Numbered from the stretch's first letter, positions 26,773 through 36,240 are shown. The stretch: DNA of 64,000 nt from CAWCWN01 sp963799245 (GCA_963799245.1 CAWCWN010000002.1:155318-219317); one strand, 5' to 3'. Translations and numbers: made by a program. Notes: generated by a model not told the origin, from the letters alone.

Positions 26773-26792
26773 TGCTGCAGCGGGGAAAATTA
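26754..26792. promoter_or_regulatory. Inverted repeat over the mftB -10 box, possible operator
   Basis: TAATTTTCC (26754-26762) and GGAAAATTA (26784-26792) are perfect inverted copies flanking the -10 hexamer and the predicted transcription start. Such placement suits a repressor site. No mftR-like regulator gene is present in the window, so the protein that would bind is unknown. The pair could also form a 5' hairpin only partly included in the mRNA. Confidence 0.4.
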
Positions 26793-26811
26793 TAAGTCAG
26801 GGAGGCTTTGC

Positions 26812-27093
26812 ATGTCTCAAACTCCTGTCAACTACAGGCTTATTCCTGAGGTAAAAATTCGCCGGGAAGCCTTTGGCGGTATTCTCTACAAGTATGGTTG
26901 CGCTGATCGCGGCGCCCTCTCCTTCATCAATTCAGCGCAGCTTATCGAGCTGCTGCTGGCTGGCCAGCAGCAGCATGCGGGTAACCTGAGCGCCGCCATC
27001 GAGGAGCATCATTACTCGCCTGCGAGCAAACAGAGGCTCTACGCCGCCCTGGAAGACCTTGTCAGGCGCGGCTATGTGCGTTCTGACAGATAG
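26812..27093 (+). CDS. mftB: Mycofactocin biosynthesis chaperone MftB
   Basis: A 93-residue RiPP recognition element that binds the MftA leader and presents it to MftC. 'YRLIPEVKIRREAFGGILYK' is the usual opening strand pair of MftB proteins, followed by a helical region ending 'EDLVRRGYVRSDR'. Length fits. A GGGAGG site stands 7 bases before the ATG. It is followed closely by mftC. PqqD-like fold is inferred from family knowledge. Confidence 0.9.
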   Translation: MSQTPVNYRLIPEVKIRREAFGGILYKYGCADRGALSFINSAQLIELLLAGQQQHAGNLSAAIEEHHYSPASKQRLYAALEDLVRRGYVRSDR

Positions 27094-27230
27094 TGCTCTC
27101 TTTTATCAGCGCCCCATATGTACATATTTGCGGAGGAGTATTCCTAACATGTCGCAACCTGTGCGTTTCCTTTGGTCGACTGACTCGCGTGCCTTCTATA
27201 GGCAAAGTGGATCCCCTGGCTCTTAGCGCC

Positions 27231-28280
27231 ATGCAGCAAACCGGTACTATGCAGCTACAGAAAACGGGCCGGGGCTCACAGCGCTTCTTGCAAGGCGGTC
27301 TTTCCGCCCCCATCACAGTCACCTGGGAGATTACCGCGGCATGTAATATTGCATGCGTGCACTGTCTTTCGTCAGCGGGGCGACGTCGTCCGCGCGAACT
27401 AACGACACAGCAATCTCTCGCCCTGGTTGATGAATTCGCTGCTATGCAGGTCTTCCAGCTGCATTTTGGTGGCGGCGAACCATTTATTTACCCTGGTATC
27501 TGGCGGGTGCTTGAGCGCTGTTCTGAGCGCGGCCTGGTTATGTGCATCAGTACGAATGGTACGCTGATAACGCCGGAGCGCGCGCGGCGTTTGAAGCAGT
27601 TTGAGTCGCTCTATTTCCAGGTCAGCCTGGATGGTGGGACGGCTGCGACAAATGACGCTATGCGCGGTAAAGGTGTCTTTCAGCGCGCCCTGCGCGGCCT
27701 GGAGCTGCTTGCGGCAGAAAAACATAGTCTGACCGTCAACAGCGTCTTGACTCGCCACAGCTTTGCCGAGCTGGATCGACTCTATGCGATTGCCGCCAGC
27801 TTTGACGCCAGGTTGCGTGTCACCCGTTTGCGGCCTTCCGGGCGAGGGCAAGCTGTCTGGGGAGACTTACATCCTACGCGCGAGCAGTACCGCGAATTTA
27901 CGCAATGGCTTGGCGCTCATCGCGACGTTTTAACCGCCGATTCTTTCTTCCACCTCAACGCCTTTGGGCATAAACTGCCCGGCCTCGACGTCTGTGGCGC
28001 AGCCACTGCGACCTGTTGTATCTGTCCAGAGGGAGAGGTCTATCCCTGCGCCTTCTTCCAGGCTCCCGAGTTTGAGGCGGGTAACCTGCATGACAATACA
28101 TTTCAGGATATCTGGCGCGACTCATCACTCTTCAGCTTTTACCGCGCTATGGGGGGCGGCTCCTGCTCTGGCTGTAGCCAGTACGGCGCCTGCCACGGTG
28201 GTTGTCCGGCTAGCAAGTGGTTTGTAACCCAGAGCTTACAGGTCAGAGATCCTGAATGTGTGCTGGCATATGAGCAGTAG
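27231..28280 (+). CDS. mftC: Mycofactocin radical SAM maturase MftC
   Basis: Radical SAM-SPASM enzyme that oxidatively decarboxylates the C-terminal Tyr of MftA and forms the Val-Tyr cross-link. The core cluster motif is 'CNIACVHCLSSAGRRRP' (CX3CX2C). The C-terminal auxiliary-cluster cysteines are in 'CICPEGEVYPCAFFQ', 'CSGCSQYGACHGGCPASKW' and 'DPECVL'. The start is uncertain. ATG 27231 gives a normal length (349) but lacks an RBS, whereas ATG 27149 has a strong GGAGGAG site in another frame and meets a stop after 25 codons ('MSQPVRFLWSTDSRAFYRQ'). A single-base indel between 27150 and 27225 may hide the true start. Confidence 0.92.
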   Translation: MQQTGTMQLQKTGRGSQRFLQGGLSAPITVTWEITAACNIACVHCLSSAGRRRPRELTTQQSLALVDEFAAMQVFQLHFGGGEPFIYPGIWRVLERCSERGLVMCISTNGTLITPERARRLKQFESLYFQVSLDGGTAATNDAMRGKGVFQRALRGLELLAAEKHSLTVNSVLTRHSFAELDRLYAIAASFDARLRVTRLRPSGRGQAVWGDLHPTREQYREFTQWLGAHRDVLTADSFFHLNAFGHKLPGLDVCGAATATCCICPEGEVYPCAFFQAPEFEAGNLHDNTFQDIWRDSSLFSFYRAMGGGSCSGCSQYGACHGGCPASKWFVTQSLQVRDPECVLAYEQ

Positions 28281-28288
28281 GTAGTGGT

Positions 28289-29851
28289 TCACCTCTTGCT
28301 CTTCTTGAGGAGTGGCCACAGGGGCCTGCATGTTGCGTACTTGATACAGCCGTGCAGCACGCCAATCTCGTAGCGCAGTCATCGAGTACGGAACAGAACG
28401 CATACTCTCCCAGGCGCATATCAGGACGCAGGCGCGTATAATCGACCCCTACGACTACACTGATCTGCAGGAGTGCTGCCAAGAGCAGTGGCGGGAAAAT
28501 AATCCCCGCCAGCAGGAGCGGCAAGGTGTAATAGCGCGTCAAGTGACGGCACAAATGATAGGTATAGGCCAGGTGGCCGCGCAGTGTTGCGCGGAGAATT
28601 GCCAGGGGCCCGAGGGGGATGTCTTGCTCACGTATTTTGCGCCAGCGCCTGTAGCTGCCGGCGCAGGTGAGCAGAATAGCCAGAAGAAGTGCGCCGGGCC
28701 CGTATGCCTCCCCCTTAATGGAGGGGGTGCTCTTGCTCCTGCGCCGCCGCCGGCTGAGCGTGTGAGGTCCCACTGTTCCCCCCAGACCCCCGAGGGCAAG
28801 GGCGGCAAAGGCTGCCTGTTCTGCTGGCAGGAGCAATACGCGTCGCTGCGTGGGATGTAGACACAGCAAAGCCGCCTCCGCCGAGGCATAGGAGGCCCGT
28901 ATGCTCAAAAACGGCCATAGCCTGCTGCGATAATCGTGATAGACGACTCCCTGCGGCACATACAGTATGCGGGCGGGCGTCGCCAGCAGGCGGAGACAAA
29001 AATCGACATCCTCGCCGAAGCTGAGGGGAGCGAAGCCGCCAAGCGGCCTCTTTACGCACCAGCAGATTTGCCGTCGGCAGGTATGTTAACGGTCCTGCAA
29101 TAGCGGCTTGGCGGGGGTATACTCCCATAAATAGAGAGGAGCGGACATCCTCATAGCGGCCGAGCATGCTTGTGCGCTCATAGGCCCTGATCATGCCTCC
29201 CACCGCGGCCACATCTATCTGCTGAAACGCCGGTACCAGTTCGTCCAACCAGCCAGGAGATGCCACGCAATCACTGTCGATATAGGCCAGCAGGTCGTAC
29301 TGAGCTGCCTGCGCACCCCTGTTGCGGCTCTTTGCCACGCCTTGCCGAGACGCGTGGCGTACAACGCGTAGTGTTCTGCCTGCCACCTGATATGCTTGCT
29401 GCTGGCGCTGCAGCATCGCGCCCGTCTCATCGCTCGAGGCGTCATCTACCACCAGCATCTCAAGGCGGTCGACCGGATACGTTAATGCGGCGAGCGCGCA
29501 TAAGCAGCGCTCCAGCTGTTGCGCCCGGTTATGGCTGGCAATAATAATAGAGACTGCGGGCCACTCTCGCGGCGCTAAAGGGGCCCCGGCCTCTAACAGC
29601 CCTTTCCAACTCAGCTGTTCGCAGAGAAGCTCCGCCCGTCGCGCCGGCAGGTGCAGGAGATCTGCCAGTTGCTCACAGGTGCGCTCCTCGCTGCATGCCT
29701 GCAGGAGGCGGGCCGAGAGCTGACTCAAGCGAACAACGCGCAATGGATATGCGCAGATAGCCAGCCCGCCAGAGTCGCGCGGTGCAACGCGTACCCCGGC
29801 CGCTAAACGATAGCAGTTGCTGGTCGACTGCCGAAAAGAGCCGCTACGCAT
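28289..29851 (-). CDS. mftF: Mycofactocin glycosyltransferase MftF, two frameshifts
   Basis: GT2-type enzyme that attaches the oligo-glucose chain to mycofactocin. An N-terminal PqqD-like part ('LSARLLQACSEERTCEQLAD') is followed by the GT-A domain 'AVSIIIASHNRAQQLERCL', 'LVVDDASSDETG' and the metal-binding 'LAYIDSDCVASPGWLDELVP'. One break lies near 29010, after 'LPTANLLVRKEAAWR'; the continuation 'GFAPLSFGEDVDFCLRLLAT' and the membrane segments are in another frame. A second break near 28340 restores 'YEIGVLHGCIKYATCRPLWP' and a stop at 28289, eight bases past the mftC stop, so the two genes meet tail to tail. Confidence 0.88.
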
Positions 29852-30111
29852 GCGTCGTTCCTTCTAGTATATCTCGTGTAAGTGTATGTGCCTGCCTGTA
29901 CACGCCATTTTAACATGAAATGCAAAGAGCTGCCGCAGCGGGCATATGTTTCCTATTGACCCATTACCTCAACTGGAGTATGCTACATCAATGCATGCAT
30001 ATCCGTAGTGCAGGTCAATTACGAGCTATGTTGCGCCTGTGTCCCGTCTACGTCTGCTGAAAGATAGCGAGGAGCGACGTGGTGGTTGCTCGATCAGAAA
30101 GGACCCCAGGT

Positions 30112-31725
30112 ATGTCTGAAAAAATGGTAGCGCCCGAGCTATTTCGCCCCCCCGTAGATTTTCCCGATGTTCCCTATGACCACCTCCTACGTATGGCCGC
30201 CGAGCGGGCTCCGGAAAAGCCGGCAATGATCTATCATGATCTTGTTCTCTCCTACCGGGAAATAGTCTCAATGGTCAACTGCATCGCCAATGCTCTCGAT
30301 GACCTTGGCATAAGGAAAGGCGATCGTATCTGCCTGTTTATGGCGAATCGCCCCGAGTATACCATCACGTTCATCGCGGCGGCCACTATAGGGGCTGTTG
30401 TCAGCCCGATAAATCCGGTGTATAAAGAGCGCGAGGTCGGCTATCAGCTTGAAAACTCCGAGGCGAAGGTCATTCTGGTGCAGCGCGAATTGCTCCCCTT
30501 GCTGCGCTCGGTCTTAAACCAGCAGTCGTTTCTTCACCTTCAATACATCCTGGTCACCGGAGACCAGGCTCCCGCAGGCATGCCCGAAGTGCTGCCCTTC
30601 GGTCGCCTGCTGCGTTCGTCGTCTGCTAGCAGGCCCAGGCATGTTGAAATTCGTGGTGATGACCTGCTGGCGCTGCCCTATTCCTCCGGCACGACCGGTT
30701 TCCCCAAGGGCGCATTACTTACTCATCGCAACCTGGGCGTGAACAACCTGCAGTTTACGACTGCCCTGGGCACAAACTTTACGGATGTGGCCCTGCTCTT
30801 CCTGCCGTTTTACCATATCTACGGGGTAATGCTCACAGGCGGTTTTCTCGCCTGCGGCGGGACACAGGTTATCATGGAACATTTCGACCTGCTGCAGTCA
30901 CTGGAATTGTGCCAGAAACACAATGTGACCTACTATTTTGCTGTGCCGCCGATTATTCTGGTCCTGGCAAATGCGCCCGTTGACCTCTCCAAGATGAAGT
31001 CTGTCAAGTATGTGTTCTCAGGAGCGGCTCCCCTGCCGCTTGACCCGGCGCGCAAGCTGGAAAAGAAGAGTGGTATCAGGGTGGTGCAGGGCTACGGTAT
31101 GACCGAAGGCTCTCCACTGACACATGCTCAGCCGCGCGATCCTGCCTTCAGACGCCTTGATAGCGTGGGTATGCCCGTACACAATACCGAGCAGAAAATT
31201 GTTGATATTGAGACGGGCGAACGCGAGTTGCCGGCCGGGGAAGTTGGCGAGATTATCATTCGGGGCCCGCAGATCATGCAGGGCTACTGGAAAGCGCCCG
31301 AGGAGACGGCTCGTGCTCTGCGTAACGGCTGGTTCTACACCGGTGATATCGGCCATGTAGATGGCGATGGCTTCACCTATATCGTCGATCGTAAGAAAGA
31401 GATGATTAAATACAAGGGCTTTGGTATCGCTCCCGCCGAGCTCGAGTCCCTGCTGATGGAGCACCCCGCGGTAATGGACGCCGCCGTCATCGGTATACCT
31501 GACGACGAGGTCGGAGAACTGCCCAAAGGTTTTGTGGTCATTCGTGAGGGCTACGACGTGACGCCAGACGATATCCTGGCCTTTGCCAATGGGAAGCTGG
31601 CCAGCTACAAAAGGGTTCACGCCATCGAATTTATCGACGCCATTCCCAAAGTGGCCTCGGGCAAAATTCTGCGGCGCGAATTGAAAGAGCTTGAGCGATC
31701 GCGCAGGGCCTCCGGCCAGGCATAA
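30112..31725 (+). CDS. Long-chain fatty acid / aryl acid CoA ligase (AMP-binding)
   Basis: Adenylate-forming acyl-CoA synthetase, 537 residues from the ATG at 30112 (AAAGGA upstream). The P-loop is 'LPYSSGTTGFPKGALLTHRN', the A5 motif 'QGYGMTEGSPLTHAQP', the A7-A8 region 'GWFYTGDIGHVDGDGFTYIV' followed by 'DRKKEMIKYKGFGIAP' and the catalytic Lys is in 'PKVASGKILRREL'. Its closest-looking relatives are 4-coumarate:CoA ligase-like and long-chain enzymes. It could feed the beta-oxidation operon 12 kb upstream. It diverges from mftF by a 260-base gap in which I see no other gene. Confidence 0.92.
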   Translation: MSEKMVAPELFRPPVDFPDVPYDHLLRMAAERAPEKPAMIYHDLVLSYREIVSMVNCIANALDDLGIRKGDRICLFMANRPEYTITFIAAATIGAVVSPINPVYKEREVGYQLENSEAKVILVQRELLPLLRSVLNQQSFLHLQYILVTGDQAPAGMPEVLPFGRLLRSSSASRPRHVEIRGDDLLALPYSSGTTGFPKGALLTHRNLGVNNLQFTTALGTNFTDVALLFLPFYHIYGVMLTGGFLACGGTQVIMEHFDLLQSLELCQKHNVTYYFAVPPIILVLANAPVDLSKMKSVKYVFSGAAPLPLDPARKLEKKSGIRVVQGYGMTEGSPLTHAQPRDPAFRRLDSVGMPVHNTEQKIVDIETGERELPAGEVGEIIIRGPQIMQGYWKAPEETARALRNGWFYTGDIGHVDGDGFTYIVDRKKEMIKYKGFGIAPAELESLLMEHPAVMDAAVIGIPDDEVGELPKGFVVIREGYDVTPDDILAFANGKLASYKRVHAIEFIDAIPKVASGKILRRELKELERSRRASGQA

Positions 31726-31752
31726 GACAGAGAGCCGGCTCCTGCCCTCTTG

Positions 31753-32733
31753 CTAACCAAGGCCTAGCAGGAATAGGCCGCGCGCGATAGCTTCACCGGC
31801 CAGGGTACAGACTACGACCAGGTAGAGCATGCCGGTGGCGGATTGAAATGAGCGGTCTCGAATAAGCTTCCAGGCCAGGCCGCCAAGTATCAGCGGAATG
31901 ATGAAGCTGACCAGGATGCGCAGCCAGCCAATGGCGCCGGTGCTTAAAGGCGTTACCACCGGCACGTTGGCTGGCTTGACGATTGGCGCAGGCGCCGGTG
32001 TAGCACCACCTGCGGTTGAGGGGGCTGTCGCGCTCACCGCCGGGCCGGCCCCGGCCGCCGGTTTGTATGAAGTGGTGGGGCCCGCCGTGACCGCAAAGAT
32101 CACCTGCGCGAGTACACCCAGCAGTACAAGCGTGGTTGCGAACTGGAGCGGCTTCTCCGAAAGCGCCGGCGTTACCAGGTACCAGTGACCAAGCCACATG
32201 GCGGTCATGACGCCGCCCAGGGCCAGGGCTGCCGCGAAGAAGCTGGCGACGGTAAATGCGCCCCCCAGATTCGTTGCGGCCAGCGGTCGATAGATCATAG
32301 CCATCACAAACAGCGTTGTCAGGCCGGCCAGAACCGTCGCTCCTCCCACAAACAGGCGCAGTAAACGCAGGATGGACGCGCGCTTGCGTTCGGCCATTTT
32401 GGGATCTGCTCTGCCGTCTACACCCGCCTGTTTATCTATCCAGAGCAGGACATTGTAAGGCAGCATCAGCAGGAGGAAGAGCAGCAACGGAAGACTTAAA
32501 AGGCCTGTCCAGGCCTTATCCAGCTGGTTGAATGTGTTCAACAAAGAGGGAGTCGAAAAGTTTTGTTGAAACAGATAGGTCAGGCCAGTCAAAACGATAT
32601 AGATGAGCCCGTAGGTGATCAGAAAGCTGCGTTTTACTTCATCGCGCCAATCCAATACAAATAATACCGCAAAAGCCCCTATTGAAAGTTCCGTCATGAC
32701 GATGAACAGAACAAGTGGAAGCGTCTGTAACAT
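31753..32733 (-). CDS. Polytopic membrane protein of unknown function
   Basis: 326 residues with about eight hydrophobic helices. The N-terminus 'MLQTLPLVLFIVMTELSIGA' is a membrane segment of NrfD/DmsC-like flavour; 'AMWLGHWYLVTPALSEKPLQ' in the middle has a conserved-looking Gly-His in a helix that could bind a haem or quinone, but this is inference. An Ala/Pro-rich loop of about 45 residues interrupts the C-terminal part. It converges with the CoA ligase gene (27 bases between stops). No partner oxidoreductase subunits are nearby. Confidence 0.75.
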   Translation of the reverse strand: MLQTLPLVLFIVMTELSIGAFAVLFVLDWRDEVKRSFLITYGLIYIVLTGLTYLFQQNFSTPSLLNTFNQLDKAWTGLLSLPLLLFLLLMLPYNVLLWIDKQAGVDGRADPKMAERKRASILRLLRLFVGGATVLAGLTTLFVMAMIYRPLAATNLGGAFTVASFFAAALALGGVMTAMWLGHWYLVTPALSEKPLQFATTLVLLGVLAQVIFAVTAGPTTSYKPAAGAGPAVSATAPSTAGGATPAPAPIVKPANVPVVTPLSTGAIGWLRILVSFIIPLILGGLAWKLIRDRSFQSATGMLYLVVVCTLAGEAIARGLFLLGLG

Positions 32734-32989
32734 GCTATCTTAATCCTTTGAAGAATGTCGTCAAGGCAAGGTCCGGGGAAGCAACCCTACAACTCACCGT
32801 AACAGATTATACATCTCATTGTGGGGGGGGCGCAAACAGATGACATGTGGTATGATCGTCACTGCAGGTCAGCTTACAGGCCTATGTATAGCAACCATCC
32901 ATCCAGAGGCGGACGGTGGAAATTACTCACTGCGGAACGCGCCTCGCGCGCATAATTGATGAGCTTGATTTTCATGAGTGTCTGGATCA

Positions 32990-33018
32990 TTGACAGCCCT
33001 CTCACATCCCTCTACAAT
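32990..33018 (+). promoter_or_regulatory. Consensus sigma70 promoter of the kinase-phosphatase gene
   Basis: TTGACA, 17 bases, TACAAT: near-perfect housekeeping promoter 60 bases upstream of the kinase start. The rest of the 350-base gap (32734-32989) shows no gene; it contains a G8 run at about 32823. Confidence 0.75.
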
Positions 33019-33080
33019 GTGCTGTATAGCAATTTGACGCCGTATCCCTGCTAGAACGCAAGAATAATTGAGGAAATTCG

Positions 33081-34991
33081 ATGCCGCGCTGTCTCAACCC
33101 TCGCTGCCAGACCGATTATCCACCCGCGACCTTTCAGTGCATCAACCCGTTTTGCAAATGCCTTTTGCCGGGCGCAGGCGTCGCGGGTCGCTATTATATC
33201 GAGGGGCTGGTCGGGGTGGGAGGCATGGGCGCTGTCTATCGCGTGCATGATACCTTTGAAGAACAGCACGTGGCGCTCAAGGTCATTTCAACAGCCGGCG
33301 ACAGTCCGGATTTGGATACGGCCATAGAGCGTTTTCGCCGTGAAGCGCGCTACGCGCATGAATTGCGCCATCGCAATATAGTGCCGGTGCTTAACTTTGG
33401 GCAAGATGGCTCTCTCCTCTACATCGTTATGCCGTTGATTAGCGGGGGCACGCTGAAATCATTGTTGAAGGGCGAACAGCCATTGCCGCTGCCCCTGGCT
33501 CAACGCTATCTCAACGACCTCGCCGCTGCCATCGATGCTGTGCATGCTCATCCACGGCAGGTTGTGCATCGTGATATCAAACCTTCAAATATGCTTATTT
33601 CTCAGGACGATGGACGCCTGCTGCTGGCGGACTTTGGTATCGCGCGCGCCATGCAGGACGAGCCGGCCCTGACGCAGCGCGGCTGGGCGGTGGGAACCGA
33701 ACACTATGTCGCTCCCGAGCAGGAGCATGGCAAGGCGGAACCGGCCAGCGACATCTACTCTATGGGCGTTGTCGCCTATCAGCTGTTTACCGGGCTATTG
33801 CCTTTCCAGGCAGTCGTGCGCAGTCGCGCGGCCGAACTACCTCCACCAAGCAGACTTAACCTGGAGCTACCGCAAGCCGTGGACGCCGTCGTTGAACGGG
33901 CAATGGAGCTTGAGCCATCGAGGCGCTACAGAACGGCCAGGCAGTTCGCCGACGCGCTCAATAGCGCTATTTCCGCCCCACCTTTGGAAGATATGCCAAC
34001 CATCCTGGTCTCGGCGGGCAATGCCAATGTCATGGTCCGTACCATTATCCCCGAACATCCCTGTAGCGCCTGCGGCCAGGAGAATCGCAGCGCATCCCGT
34101 TTCTGCCGTCACTGTGGGCACAGCCTGGATGATAGTTCCGCGCTGGTCGCCGAGGTTTGCCAGGTCGGCTATGTCAGCGATGTCGGACGGCGCTACGCGG
34201 CCCAGGAGAATGAGGATATGCTGCTGCTTGTCCAGGGTCTTTGCGTCAATCTCACCTTACCGCCGCAGCCCTTTAGCTTGCTGGCGGTGGCCGATGGCCT
34301 GCGCGGGCCGCGGGGAAGGTCCGGCGGTGGACATGAGGCGAGCCACCTTGCCGTGGAGACAGTAGCAGATATGCTTATACCCCGGCTGACGACCTCAGCA
34401 CGTAAGGCCTCGTCTACGCGCTCCGCCACGTCCTCCACCTTTGCGCGCGCAGGTACGCGCGCCGCGAGCGCATCCAATGCCCTGCCATTGTCAGGCAGCG
34501 CGGACCTTCCTGGCTCTCCTGGCAACCCGTACGGCCTGCTTGAACAGTGGTTGAGAGAGAGTGTGCGCCAGGCGAATTCAGTTATCTATCACTGTAACGC
34601 TGATTACGAAACCACCATGGCCAGTACCCTGACTGTTACCATGATCTACAGTCGCCACTTCTTGGGGGTAAGTAGCGGTGACAGTCGCGCCTATCATTAT
34701 CGTCCTGGCCGGAGCATACGCCGTATAAGCGGCGGTCAAGCGCAGAACGCCACTCTTGGTCAATCCAGTCAGCCGCTGCTGGACTTTTTCCAGGGCGTGC
34801 TGGAGACAGAAGACCTCATCCTGCTTTGTACAGACGGCTTATGGAAAATGCTTGCCGACGAACGCCTGGGTGAACTTCTTGCCCGGGGAGCGACTGGTGA
34901 CTTGCAGAAACTGGCGCGCACGCTGGTAGATGCCGCAAACCTGGCTGGAGGAGAGGGAAACATCAGCGCAATTGTTGCGAGAGCTACATAA
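33081..34991 (+). CDS. Ser/Thr protein kinase fused to a PP2C-like phosphatase domain
   Basis: A 636-residue soluble fusion. Residues 1-30 form a Cys4 zinc ribbon ('CLNPRCQ...CINPFCKC'). The kinase domain has the Gly loop 'LVGVGGMGAVYRVHD', the Lys in 'VALKVIS', 'VVHRDIKPSNMLI' and 'LLADFGIAR', so it should be active. A second zinc ribbon 'CSACGQ...CRHCG' lies near 335-355. The rest is PP2C-like: 'RRYAAQENEDM', 'VADGLRGPRG', 'VSSGDSRAYHY', 'LCTDGLWKML', 'GGEGNISAIVAR'. In the last block the metal-binding Asp of the PP2C G-G-x-D-N-I pattern reads Gly, so phosphatase activity is doubtful. Its target might include the FHA protein at 2.9 kb. Confidence 0.92.
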   Translation: MPRCLNPRCQTDYPPATFQCINPFCKCLLPGAGVAGRYYIEGLVGVGGMGAVYRVHDTFEEQHVALKVISTAGDSPDLDTAIERFRREARYAHELRHRNIVPVLNFGQDGSLLYIVMPLISGGTLKSLLKGEQPLPLPLAQRYLNDLAAAIDAVHAHPRQVVHRDIKPSNMLISQDDGRLLLADFGIARAMQDEPALTQRGWAVGTEHYVAPEQEHGKAEPASDIYSMGVVAYQLFTGLLPFQAVVRSRAAELPPPSRLNLELPQAVDAVVERAMELEPSRRYRTARQFADALNSAISAPPLEDMPTILVSAGNANVMVRTIIPEHPCSACGQENRSASRFCRHCGHSLDDSSALVAEVCQVGYVSDVGRRYAAQENEDMLLLVQGLCVNLTLPPQPFSLLAVADGLRGPRGRSGGGHEASHLAVETVADMLIPRLTTSARKASSTRSATSSTFARAGTRAASASNALPLSGSADLPGSPGNPYGLLEQWLRESVRQANSVIYHCNADYETTMASTLTVTMIYSRHFLGVSSGDSRAYHYRPGRSIRRISGGQAQNATLGQSSQPLLDFFQGVLETEDLILLCTDGLWKMLADERLGELLARGATGDLQKLARTLVDAANLAGGEGNISAIVARAT

Positions 34992-35076
34992 CACGAGTCG
35001 GCGCGAACTTTTGCAATAAAAGTCGGGATGACTGACCATCGTCACGCCTCCCTGATGTAAGCCAGACTGAGAATCG

Positions 35077-36240
35077 TTAGCGCGCCAGCGCGGCCTGCAC
35101 GCGTTTGAGCGCCGTTGTAATGCGCTCACCCGGTGCAGTCATAGAAATGCGCACATAGCCCTCCCCCGCAGCGCCGAAATTACTGCCGGGGGTGATAAAC
35201 ACGCCCGTCTCATCAAAGAGCCAGTCGGCAAACCGGGACGAGGTAAAGCCTGCGGGTATTCCCGCCCACACATACAGCCCCGCTAGAGGTTCCTGCGCGC
35301 GCAGTCCCGCTGCATTACACCCCTCCACGAGCAAGTCACGCCGCTGACGATAGAGCGTATTACGTTCTTCAATCCAGGCCGCTGGTAAGTTGAGGGCCTC
35401 GATAGCCGCGTACTGTATGGGTCGGAACATGCCACTATCGATATTACTCTTGAGACGGCCCACCGCATCAACCACGCTTGGATTACCAACCAGCATGCCC
35501 ACGCGGAAGCCGGCCATATTATACGTTTTGCTCAATGAGTGCAGCTCGACCGCAACATCTTTGGCGCCGGGAATTTGTAGAATGCTCAGGGGGCGGAAAT
35601 CTTCAAAATAGACCTCGGCATAGGCCATATCGTGAATAATTACCAGATTATGACGCCGGGCGAAAGTCACGGCCCGCTCAAAAAAAGCGCGGTCGGCGCA
35701 GGCCGCAGTGGGATTATTGGGATAATTGAGCCAGAGCAGGCGGGCCTTTGCCAGTACAGCGCGGGGGATGCCCTCCAGGTCGGGCAGGTAGCCATTCTGC
35801 TCTAAGAGAGGCAACAGAAATGGCTGCGCCCCGACGCTTGCGCTGCCCGTAAGATAGACCGTGTAGTAAGGATCGGGAATGAGCGAGATATCAGCGGGAT
35901 TGAGTACGGCGGTAGCCACATAGGCCAGGCCCTCCTTTGAACCGAGCAGGGGCAGAATGTCGCGTTCGGGGGTCAAACAGACCTCGAAACGGCGCTCGAA
36001 CCAGCTGGCGATGGCTTCATGCAGGGCGCGCATTCCGCGATACTCAGGGTAGCGAGTGTTTTCCGGGTCCTGTAGCGCGGCGCACAGGCGGTCAAGCACT
36101 GCCTGTGGGGCAGGTAGATCAGGATCGCCCATCGAGAGGCTGATAACATCCACACCAGCGGCCCTGCGTTCCGCTATCTTCTGCTTGGCAGCGGCAAAGT
36201 GGTAGGGTGGTAGTTTTAACATCACATCGGATAATTGCAC
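35077..36240 (-). CDS. Class I/II aminotransferase, LL-diaminopimelate aminotransferase-like
   Basis: PLP-dependent fold-type I enzyme, 387 residues. The PLP lysine is in 'HSLSKTYNMAGFRVGMLVGN' (about 232). 'LSMGDPDLPAPQAVLDRLCA' at the N-terminus, 'LLWLNYPNNPTAAC' and the phosphate Arg in 'GFRVG' are typical. The N-terminal pattern and size suit DapL/alanine aminotransferase-like proteins of Chloroflexota, involved in lysine and peptidoglycan precursor synthesis, but substrate specificity cannot be settled. It converges with the kinase gene and follows polA by 170 bases on the same strand. Confidence 0.88.
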   Translation of the reverse strand: MQLSDVMLKLPPYHFAAAKQKIAERRAAGVDVISLSMGDPDLPAPQAVLDRLCAALQDPENTRYPEYRGMRALHEAIASWFERRFEVCLTPERDILPLLGSKEGLAYVATAVLNPADISLIPDPYYTVYLTGSASVGAQPFLLPLLEQNGYLPDLEGIPRAVLAKARLLWLNYPNNPTAACADRAFFERAVTFARRHNLVIIHDMAYAEVYFEDFRPLSILQIPGAKDVAVELHSLSKTYNMAGFRVGMLVGNPSVVDAVGRLKSNIDSGMFRPIQYAAIEALNLPAAWIEERNTLYRQRRDLLVEGCNAAGLRAQEPLAGLYVWAGIPAGFTSSRFADWLFDETGVFITPGSNFGAAGEGYVRISMTAPGERITTALKRVQAALAR

